Origin: Pegea sp. RAD2-039
Lineage: Eukaryota > Chordata > Thaliacea > Salpida > Salpidae
DNA: 64,000 nt
Reading direction: 5' to 3'
NCBI GenBank assembly: GCA_034620365.1
Contig: JAQGEQ010000339.1
Span: forward strand, 682,001 to 746,000
In this document: positions 41,385 to 53,300 of the stretch, piece by piece
Numbering within the stretch: the stretch's first letter is position 1
How the letters are laid out: every line of letters begins with the position of its first letter
Notes under the pieces: model-generated
Database searches by the model: none
The model's input: only the letters and a program-made list of their open reading frames with translations
Told to the model about the DNA's origin: nothing
Made by a program: the position numbers and the translations under genes

Positions 41385-44300
41385 GTAAGTTTCTTTTTGC
41401 ACTTTGTAAATTTGTATTCGATTAGCTAATCCTAAATTGAAGCAATTTTATTGATTAGATAAGGACTAATCACTTGAATAATTAGAGTTAGATCACAATA
41501 TTTTTTATCTTACTAATGCCACAATTACTTGTCTACTTTTGTTTATTATACATTTATCTTTTTCGCTAACTTCTTTGCTCATAGTGACCAAAATCATCTC
41601 CTGTTACTTGTGTAACGCAGTGTTCATTCATGCATGATGCTAATTGAAGAAAATGTTTTTTCGTCAAAAAGCTCCAAACATAAAAAATAACTGCTTCCAT
41701 TTGAATCAGCTTCATCTAAAGCTTACACAACAAGATTCTGACTGAGTAGAGAATCCTTCCTAGTTGCCTTATGAGGTGATTCTCTTTCAGTTATCCACTG
41801 CCCATCACTATGAATTGCTGTTAAAAACAACATTGTTACAAGCTTTCATTACTTTTTTATTTGTCAAGACGCTAGTTTAGTATGTTTAGTAGAGGTCACG
41901 TGATAATCGGAACCAAACCACAAGACAATAAGATAAGTTAAACAAAAGATATTCTAGATGCAAAGCCCATGATTTGGGAGGGGCCATATTAGTCTGTACA
42001 CCATTTCTTTCTTTGCTAAAAAAATTATATAGTAAGAAGTTAAGCTAACTGCTAACTGATCTATACTTTAGAATAAGGAGTTCGGTTCACCTTTAGACTT
42101 GCTAATTTGCTGTCAAATCGTCGCTTAGCGATTAATTATGTTTATAAGACTTCGAGATCTTTCAATGACGTCATCATCTAAATATATCTTCTCCTGTATA
42201 CACATATCGTAACCAAAAGCAACTTAAAAGGAAATAAGAACCGCAAGGCGTTGATAATTATTTCTTGGCTTCAAATCTTTTGTAGTAGGAACTGATGTTC
42301 ACATATAAAGCAGATAACACCTGATAACCTATACATAAAAAGACAAATATTTTATTTACTCCGACCCCCTCCTCACTTGTTTGTTTGATAGGTATGTAAA
42401 ATTGCCAAGGCAGAGTTCTAGTAGGGAGAAAATGGATTTTACACTCACTTTAAGTTTTGCTCTGAACATTTTTATGGCATTTGTATCTTAAACAAGTAGC
42501 CTTGAGTGAAATATCCTTTAACACATTTACTCAAAGCTACTTTTAGTTACTCCAGCTTCAATACTTTTCTCACCTGTGTAAATATAAAAGAATAAAGAAA
42601 AACTTACGATGCTTTTCCAGAGGTAAAAATCAAAAACGTCAAGTTTGCTTTTACAAAAGCAGCTTTGTTATTAGCTTAAGAAGTCAAAAAACTGAATGAA
42701 GTTAAAAGCAAACACAAGATGATTTGATATTGTCAATTTTTTTTCTCGTATTTGTCAACATTCAGCATGCTTTTTATCAAACAACTAAAACTGACAAATA
42801 AATTCCAGTGGTTTATCAACTATTGAAGTATTTTAAAAGTAATCAAAAAACTTTACAGTTGTTGCGAAGTCTGTACAAAAGGTTTGGGCGAAAACTGTGG
42901 AGGCCAATTTCAGTATTACGGACAATGTGAAAAAGGTTTATTCTGTCATCAAGAGAAATGGGCAAAATCAGGAACCTGTTTGGGTGAGTTCAGCTATGCT
43001 TATAATCTTGGTTTTATGATATTAACAGTGTTAGACTGATTGCAATTGATGTAAGGCCTCAGAGAGCTCATTAGCCTTTGATGACGTCAGTGTTGTGACG
43101 TCAGAACGACAAACATTGTTTTTACACAGCTACACATAGAAGTCACGGCTAAGACACTAATCACAATTGACTGAAGTACTTTTGGTCTAATTGATACATT
43201 TAGAAATAGACATATTAGCACAAGTGACTGGTTGTTTCATTCTAGTATTTGGTAAACGTATCTTAAGTTATTTCAAAAGTGTATTTACATAATACATAAC
43301 ACTGAACAAAAATTGTCACTGAACTTTAAACGTCTACAAAATGCAACAAGGGAATAATAGTTGCAGCAAAGGTGCGTGATTTACGATGTCTTAAAAAATA
43401 TTTTTTTTATTTTTCCTCTTTTTAATTTTTTTTACTCTTAAAATTTTACTGACCACTTTGACTCATTAATCAACCCATGTTTGCGTCCACATCTTAAAGT
43501 CTCTTCTATATGAATCAGCTGAATAAAAGAAAAACAAAAGATTTAAAAAAACATAATTTTTCAAAAAAAAATCTCATTAACATATCCATCAACTTTAGAT
43601 GATGGCCCAAACTCTGTCAAAGGTTCTCTAAAAAGCTTATAAATAGCGAAAATAAGCGAATTAATCTTTGTTTAAAGACTATCAAACAATTCATTATTCT
43701 TCCTCGTTAGAATATAACTTTGGGTTGATCCATCAAACGACAAATAAAGGTCTCATAACTGGCAACAGTAAACCCGTTTAACCTTTGCTTTCCTGCTTTT
43801 TGAGAGGTTTTAGATTGCATGAGTTGAAAACACGGATTCTACGTTCAACTTCTTCGATCAATCGATTGATGCTATTTTAGTGTTACACCTAAAACTGATC
43901 ACCAGCTTTTAAACTTGAGTGACAATTTGTTTGATCATCTAAACAGTCTCAATTAAAAAGAAAATAGGTTAAAATTGTAGAACGAGAAAACATCAAACTT
44001 TTAACAATTTTCTTAAAACTATTAACATGATCAGCTTCTAGTCTTAAAGTTAGAAAGCTTTTGAAGAGTTGTTAAGGACAAAAGTAGAGAGTGCTTGTAA
44101 TGCGACAGGAGTGCCAAAATGGCATTTTGAGAAAATGCGCGGCATTCTTGCAAGACGAATATAAATTAGATAAAACAACGTATCATCGTATCTTCTTGTG
44201 TACTGCTGATATTTTATAGAGCATTGACTTTTGATTTACACAAACTTTAATCACAGCATCTTCAAAAATTTATTTTTTATATTTACAAGTTACTTCAGAG

Positions 44301-47300
44301 CAGTAAATGTAAGTCACGTGATGCACTTATCCTAGAGCTTTTGTGAGCTTCATAAAAGTTTATTGTTCTTTAAGTAATACCCTTTACCTTATTTAGCGTG
44401 AAGTTACAGGCTATACTATCAAGAAAACTTTGTTGATAATTGAGATTTTATCTAGAATCTTGTTTATGGTTTAGTAACTTATTTGGTATGCAAAAACACG
44501 CTCGCCCATTTGTAAGGTTAAACATGAAAATATTTAGGATATTATCTCTTCGTTTAAGACTCATCCTGACTTGTGTGCACCTGAATATTTTGTAAGGTTT
44601 CCTTCACATTCAAAATCCATACAAAGACTAAAAATATAAATAAATTTCAAATCTATTTATAAAACATTTTTACAAATGAATTGGAATCCTTATAAATAAA
44701 CAGATATTTGGAGATGGGAAGTTCCGGGTTTAAGACATAATTTCTATGGAAATAGAATGACTTGTCTACAAGTTATCTTCAATGACTAAAATAGATATAA
44801 CTCAATACTATGATAATCTATTTTAGGGTGTGTCTAGATGTCTATGAGGTAGAAATGATGGTAATATTTAGAGGGTTATTTCAGCTTTGATAAAATTGTT
44901 GTCAGATAGTTCTTGCTTTAAAGCACTTAAAAACTTAAGTTGTCCGAATATAAGAATAGCTTTTTGTCAATCAACATTCAAACATTCTTTGGTTTAAAAT
45001 AAGGCGTACATGTACGTCTTTGCTACATTCTCTTTTTTAAGTGAGGTTTGTATATTAGTTGTAAAAAAATATCAATTAATTTGTTCTTGTATTTTTTAAT
45101 AATTATTTTTTTCCAATTTTAAAGTATCTTCTTTAGCTTTGATGGAAATAGACTCGGTTGTTAGAAAACGTCTTAATCTTAACTTATTGTTTAGCTAGCT
45201 TACTTTGTCAAATAGAGTCATGACAAAAAGATAAACTTACTGAGAACAATTTTCAGCATGGCTGAAGAAAATACACAGATCAACTGGCCACGGAATGAAT
45301 CAGTTTTTTGACTGAACAGTTTTTGTATAATCGCATCTTGAAAATATTAAGCAACTTTAAATCTAAAAAAAGAATTTAGTTATTATTGTGAGCCGTTTTC
45401 AGTGTATGTTCTGCACTTGTAATTCAATTACAAATATATTTCAAAAGTTGCTCGTTGTGGAGATAAATAATCATAACGAATTATGTAAAGACTGTAAAAA
45501 CAGAATATACTTTGTTCGAGTTTAAATTATCAATACAGAACACGGTTATAAATTGAAAAATTAGGGTTTATCACAAGCTTGTTAAGATGCAACATTATCT
45601 GAGAGAGATATAAATAATAAAAGCGTTAAAAGCATGAAGAAAAGTTTACAGGTTCATCACCTAGACTGTTCACTCCTTAAAGATTCGTAAAGTCATTGTA
45701 ATTTATTTAACAAATACTTCATTCTTTTATAAGTTAGAGATAAGTTAGAGATGTTGTAATGCATTAGCATGTTACTTAGAAAATGAAACTGTTTCAAGGC
45801 TTGCAACAAATTATTTAAAGACTTTAATGAGAAAAATAATTTGAGCGTAGATGATTTGAAAATTGTTCAGATTTCGAAGTCAATAGAAAGATTCAGAATA
45901 TTTCAAGATTGCAAAAATAAAAATGATCAAACAACTTTAAGTATAGGCGGGGCATGAACAACTTTGCTACTTTAACCATAGAGTCAATAGTTGAGTAAAA
46001 TGAATTTAACAACTATTAACTACAAAATAATGAAGTTATTACAGTCAAAAATGGATTTTCAAACAAATACCTGAATCAAAAACAAATAATTTGACTACAA
46101 AATACGACTGACTAATACTAAGAGTACCCAACATCAAAGAATGAACAATAAAAGCTCTTATTTACTGGGGTTATATTCAAGTCAAATTCATCAATAAATG
46201 TTCTGAAAGAGAAATAAATCGTATTAGATAATTGAACAAACTTCGATGAAAAGGCGTATTAGATTTCATCTATTAAAGTCAGCTATAAAATGTTGCCAAT
46301 TTAAATAATAATATAGAGACATCACTAAATGATGTCGTTGTTACAGAAAGTCAGCCTTTATTATTGTGGTTATCTTAATAAGTATCTTTCGCTTGTTTTC
46401 GTTCTTTTAATCTCGCCACTTCAGAAAAGGTTGCTAAACATTTAGAGTGCAAAATGTCTCTGTAAGTGAAAGATGTGCCACAAAAGGAATGGTTACGGAA
46501 ACCATAACACTCAACAGGTTTACTTCTGAGAATGTAAGGCTGTATATACAAAGCTGAATCATATTTTACTGAAAATGTTATCAGTCCTAAAATAAAAACT
46601 CAGAGAGAAAAATATAATTCAAAATAAAAAATTATAAATTAAATACTTAAAAGAATTACTTATAATACATGATAATTAGCTTATATGGAATTATTAACTC
46701 TAAAGAAAGTTTTTTAAAGAATTTATAGATAAGATTTTATCAAAAATGTTCTCAATTATAAAGTAATTATTTATAAATTGTTTATACTGATAGCGATAAT
46801 AAAACAAAGATATCGCTTTACTATATAAGTAAAAGCAAGTAAGCTCTGAAATTATTATTTATTTAAATGTAGAAAATAATATTAATATAAGTTACCCAAA
46901 TGTTTTTTATAATTCGATAAATTTATTTTAATTTGATTTTAATTTGATTTTAAAGTTGCTTGTTACTGAAGCTCCTTACAGAGTTTTGCTGGTTATGAAT
47001 AACAATGATTTAACATAATTTTCTACAAAAATATGTCTACACTAACGATAGAGGTAGGTGTTAAATATGAGGCCTTAATCTAATGCGTGCAAGAATTACA
47101 AACAAAAGTTGAATTGTAGTGACCTTTAAAAACAAACATTACTTTCTAACCAACTTTATAAAAGTGAAAATCAGACTTTAACTATTTACTGTCTTACAGA
47201 CCCACTTCCTGACTGTACTAATGTCACTTGTGATGGGTCAAAGCCAGAACCTTGTCCAGGCGATTCTCAACATATTTACCATCGTAAACGTCAAGGCTTT

Positions 47301-50300
47301 TGTTGCCCACAAACCATCAAATGCGTCTGTAACAAAGAAGAGTGCATACAACCAGAATGTCTAGCAACGCAGACGAAGACACTTATACAACGAGGAAACG
47401 GAGTACCAGGCTCGTGTTGTGACAAATACCAATGTGTTGATATTGGTGAGTAATTTTTATTTGGTTAGAATCGAATTTCAATAATCTAGACTCTAATCTC
47501 CAGCCGCTGATCGCTGTGCAAATGTCAAATGTGAGCTTGCTCGTAAATGTCCACTTGACAGCAGACCAGACTTTGAGGATAATACGCGCGGTAGTTGCTG
47601 TCCACAACAATCAAAAAGGTGAGTCGAACACCGTATAGTTCGATTGTCACCTACAACCGATTGTCTAGACATAGCACAAGTAATTATACATTTAAAGGAA
47701 ATGAATGAGTCAAAAAGAAAGGAATTTAAAGCAATAAGATTTGAATCAAAAGTGATAAACATCACAACTAATACAATGACTGTGTTTAAATGAAGCAAGT
47801 TATGAATCACTTTTTTTCGTTTGATCTTCCTACTTAAAATGTTTAGTAGATTAAAAATAAGTTCTACAATCATTTCAAAGAGCTAAAGTTTAGAAAAAAG
47901 ATGATGATGGAAATGTTGTTTAACAAAACCGCCAGTCTCTTTACTTTTGCTCGTCTTTATTATGATAATGATGACGTTCATAGATCATGGCAGATTGATT
48001 AGCTTTTCTTCCCAATATCTTTACTTTTTACAAATCAGATTTTTTTAAGCTTCATTGCTAAGTTAAATAATGAGCAAGTTAAAAGTTATCTAACCTTTCA
48101 GCTTTAGTAGTTTAGACCTGAACGTCAAATAGGTTTTCAAAAAAATGATCCGCAACGCACGAATAATATTTAAGTGTAAATTCTTAGATAAAATTGTTTG
48201 AAGTTTACTGTCATTAATCATGTTGAATATCATTATGATCAAAATTCATAAACTAAACTCTTAAATTGGATTTTTTAGACTTTCTCATCTGCTAAGTAAC
48301 AGTGTTGATGTTGGATTTATTATAAGTATTATCTCCGTTTAGTTTCATGAAATATATTTTTACAATTTTGATTTATAAATGTTATTTCATTAAAAACACT
48401 ATTTAAAACTTAGTATAAATAAACTTCAAGCCAAGATAAACTGAAGTTAGATAACTCTATAAGCAAACAAACAAGCTTTTTTGACTGTAAACAGTTGAAG
48501 CTCGAAAATACACAAATAACAAAAGAACTAAAAGTAAGTTTATTTACTTAGACGAGAAGCAAAAAATTCTTTTATAAAGCTAACTCAGTTACAAATACTT
48601 CATTCTAAAATATTTAGGCATTATCTTTAGTGTTCTTTGTTGCCTTTATAAGAACTCTTGCTGTTTGTAGACATGCATAAATCTATGTTTGTAACCACTT
48701 TGTTTTTCTGGCACTTGAAGCTATAAAATTGGTTTCTGATTTATATCTTCCTAAAATCCTACAAAAAAATGCAAAAAATGAGTCTTTAAAATCATACTGA
48801 TTGAGTCAGTTAGCAAGACAAGAACAAATTAGATTAGATAGATTCAAATGTTTAGATAAGATTCGAGTTTTAAGATTTTATCAAGCACTGACTATTTTGC
48901 ATGATAATTCTTATCACTCAATCATAGTCTAATAATTCATTGCATTCATTATTATTTTCTTTTTCCAAATTTTGAGTATCTACAATGTTCAAAATGAAAC
49001 TTTATATCTTATATAACTCAAATTACCAATCCATAAAAAATCATACTTGGAATTTTTACATAATAATAGTAGTATAATTTGGATGGTATCTAGCAGACGA
49101 GAAATATTCTTTGAAAAATGCATTTTTTACTCACCTTTGAAAACTTATTTTCTTTTTAAATCCGCTTATGACTCTCACTTTGATACGCGCAACTGATCAT
49201 ATCACAAAAAATATTCATCTTTATCTGTATACAGAGCAAGTCTATTCTTTCTGTCAATCAAGTTGAGTCTGTGTCAATATTGGTAAATCTATAAGTGAAT
49301 CTGGAAAACAGAATTTATCGATCATTAATGTCTGCTTGTGTCCATTAAATTCTTATCCATCTTATTTACTCTTCTCTTATTCATGGATTTAATTTTCATT
49401 TTTTAGTGGATGCGTATGTGACAATGATAAATGTCCAAAACCAAACTGTCCGGAAGGAACTGCACCGCAAATCACTTACCGGCGAATTTCTGCCAAACCT
49501 GGGTTTTGCTGTAGTGAATACATCTGCTCAAAAGGTACCTCAAATTTTCTTCTGTAGACAAATAACAAGTTTGTAATTTTTTGTAGACTTTGTCACTAAA
49601 TTAGGATGTTTACTTGGCTCTAAACGATTTGAAGATGGTGAAGTGTACCAAAACCCTGACTCATGCAGACACAGTGCCTGCACTAATGGTTTAATTCAAT
49701 GGATTCCACTAAACTGTAGTGGTCCACAAGACTGCACAAATGAAGCTCGACTTCGTTGCTGTCCATCATGTGGACAGATAAAACGTCCAATTTACGATTT
49801 TAATGGTCAGTGGCCAATTTGAATCTTTACTTTGAGCTCATCTAAGACTTTTAAATTAAATATGATACAAAATCATTTAATGGAACTTCACAACTACTGA
49901 TTTCTTTTAGATCTCAGTCGATTATGTCGAGACTGGAGCGGACAGTCTTATGAAGTTGGTGATTATTGGAAGATTGAAAATGATACGGGATGCTCTTCTT
50001 GCGTTTGTACTGCTTCGGGTGAGATCAATTGCAGATCAGGCTTCTGCGGTGAAAAAACTCTCCCAAACCAATCTACAGGTAGATATGATTTCTAGAAAGT
50101 AAAAGTTTAAATTGCAAAATCATATTCATCTTACTTAAGTAATCTTTTCACACTTGCAAGAAAGTTTTTGTAACAAAGTTTCTAAGAAGCATGATTTGAT
50201 TAGATGCTAGCTTAGTGAGGTAAATTTTGCAAATTTTCATGAGAAGGAAATTGTATCTTAGAATATAGATCATTGACATCGTAGATGCACAATAAGGAAG

Positions 50301-53300
50301 AACTTTCTATCGTCTCTAACACATTTAGACTAAGACTAAATCCGTTTTTTTGCATTCATGCTAATCACTATTATTTGTAGCAGCGATAAAGCAATGGTGA
50401 GTGATGAACCTTTCACTGTTTATATTCGTTATCCTTAGTGGTTATCAAGAAATCTTTTCATCTCTCTGACTCATATCAGTATAAAAATGTGTCTTGTACA
50501 GAAAGTACCTGAGTTTTCGGAAACCGATTTTTGATTCCATCAACTACATTCTAGTTTTATTTATATGATATGAGACATACTGATGTCTTTAAATCTACTA
50601 CTAAACTCTATCTTGCTTTTATCTTAATGGGATTTAAACAATTTTGAATTGTGTTTGAGGCTATTTCTAGTACTATAGAGAAGGGTTTTGTAAATCGGCT
50701 GACTGGTTTTGTAGTGACTGAATTTTTAAACTAATTTAAAATTCTATAAGCTTATTCTTTTCTTCATTCATTGTGTTTTAGAACATTTTATTCATAAATT
50801 TTGTTCAAAAAAATGTTTAGTTTATAATTAAATCCACTGAAAGCAATTGTAACACTAGCTGAATAAAAAGGCTTTGAATCTTATATACCGAATAAAGCTA
50901 AACCATTCCAACGAATAGGTTAATGCTTGTCTGCATAATAAATTTATTAAAGACGCTTTTAGATCCTTTAGAAATTAAATGGGATTTCTAGAAATTTGAT
51001 TAAAGTTTTTGTAATTACAACTGAAGTTATATATATCATATATTCTATCTATTCAAAATAGATGTTTCGTTGCATGTTACAAGTTTCAAACAACTTTTGA
51101 AACTTAATTTTAGTTTAGAATAAATTACAGATCTATCAACTTATAAGCATAAATCATAAACAAATTTTTATTCATTAAATTAAATAATTTGAAGCTCACT
51201 GAATGAAGATTTCACTTGCCATGTTTCATGTAACCAAATAGTTTTTTGTGAAATGCTATCTATGCAGAATGAAATAAACTTTCATATTGATAAAATGTGG
51301 CCAGACATTTAGGTTTTCATTACTGAAATTTTTTCAATTTAATCTGATTATCGCTTGAACGGATAGCAATTATATTTCTTTCTTTGCTAATGTGCGCGTT
51401 TGTCCAAGCTTCTATCTTTACGTTTATCTATTCGCTAAGAAATCATTATTTTTGTGCAAACGAGTTCGAAGGTTTTATCATTACCACGAGTAATTGTAAG
51501 CCATCTGAAAATCTTTGGTTAAATACCATTTTCAATCTTAAACTTTAGGTGAGTTATAAGCATTAAAAAAAAAGAATTAAAACATCTCTATGCAAAGTTA
51601 GGTAAACTACGAAAGATTAAAAAGCAACTTTTCGAGTAGTTGTAGCTTTTTCAACAGCTGGTTTAAAATCAAGACTATATTGTTGTTGATAAAGCTAAGC
51701 TGGCATTTAAAAAAAGTGCTCTTTGGTTTTATCAATGACTTTGACTCAATTTGCACGTTTGGTATTTTATGGTCAATGAATAGAATAATCAAGAACATCA
51801 AACTAGTTTTTCTTGTGAAAAATCACTTAAAAGTATCTTAATATTTAAGCAGCAGATAACTTACACATATTTGTGTTATTATTTCCACCATACTTTTCTA
51901 TTCTTATCATACTAATGTAACTTTTTATTTGAATTAACTTTTGTTTGTTTTCAGGAATATGTACCATGGAAAAAGCATGCTACTTAACACAAAGAGATTG
52001 TCCAAATGGTTTTGAATTAGACGCTCGTAACTGTACAATGTGTAAATGTAAAGAGAGTAAGTTTCAATTATATTACAGTTAGATGTAATCATGTTTACCG
52101 CTTATGACCCTATATTAAAAATAACTGTTAAGCAAGCTAATGAAAAATGTGAAAGTTTTTGAACTTATTAGTTCTTTACAAATTACTTCCTAATCTATCT
52201 TACTTGTGTTCTTGGTAGCTGCTTTGTTTTAGCTATTTTATATTCTTTTATCTTTGAACTAAGTTATAAAATAATACCATTTAGTAAGAAGTAGGTAAAG
52301 ATTACTACACTGAATATGCTTTTTGCTATTATATAACTTGACAAATTTTGTGTAAGGTTTGCGATAACTAAATTATGCTTTTTGTTAAGCTCTGCTAGAT
52401 TTAACTTTGGACTGAATTCAAAAATAGCTATAATTAGTAGATTAACCGATAATAACTTTATAGCAAAGTATTTAAGGAACAAATTTTACCCTTGTAAAGA
52501 TAAAAATTACTAAGCTAGGCTAATGTAGGGCGTCAAAACCAAATTTTAAGATGTTTACACAAATATCAGATATCAATTTTTTATTTATCAACAAAAGCTT
52601 TATTCCATTACAGCATGTCGTAAGTGATTGTTTAAAAACACTAAAATAACTAGATTATCTCATTTTATATTCATAATTATTTATTTTTGAGAATTTTTTT
52701 AATCAGATAAATCAAAATCTTTTTTTTAATCTTAAACGAGATATATAAAATTAAATCTTTATTTAGTTTACCAATGAGTTAGCTTTGAGATATTTATTTT
52801 TCTTTTGTATAGTTATTCCAGCAAAGACTTGTCCTTCTATGAAATTCTGCGCCTTGAAATGCACACGTGGTTACGAAATCGATGATAAAGGCTGTGCAAA
52901 GTGCTTATGTGTTCGTCGAAAAAAATGTAGACATACTCAGGCATGTGAAAAAGATTGTCCTTATGGATACAGGTGAGATATTCGCTAAGCACCATGCTTA
53001 ATAAAATTAGTGGTACGGAAAAAGGCCAAGGAATTTCAGTTATTCACAAAGTTACTGGCCTACGATACCGTTAAACACAACCAGAGTGACTTCAGTTATT
53101 GAAGCGTAACTAATTTGTACAACGCCTATTCCAAACCAACCTCTGCTTCTTGTCAAATAAACATAGCTAATCTTTTACGAACGTGGTTGCTGTATCAACA
53201 CAGTACAAAATAAGTTCGTTGTCGCGTAAAAATTCATTTTCATTCTTTTTTATAGATATACAAAAGGCTGTGGAAAATGTAAATGTGTTGCGTGCCACCC

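Noticed and set aside
45255-45310. 17-codon frame MAEENTQINWPRNESVF after a TTTTCAG in intron 2
   Set aside because: It ends in a stop in the frame that would be needed, has no cysteines and no matching donor.
47493-47873. 126- and 75-codon antisense frames over exons 3-4 and intron 4
   Set aside because: They overlap the real exons on the other strand, and the residue makeup shows no family signature.
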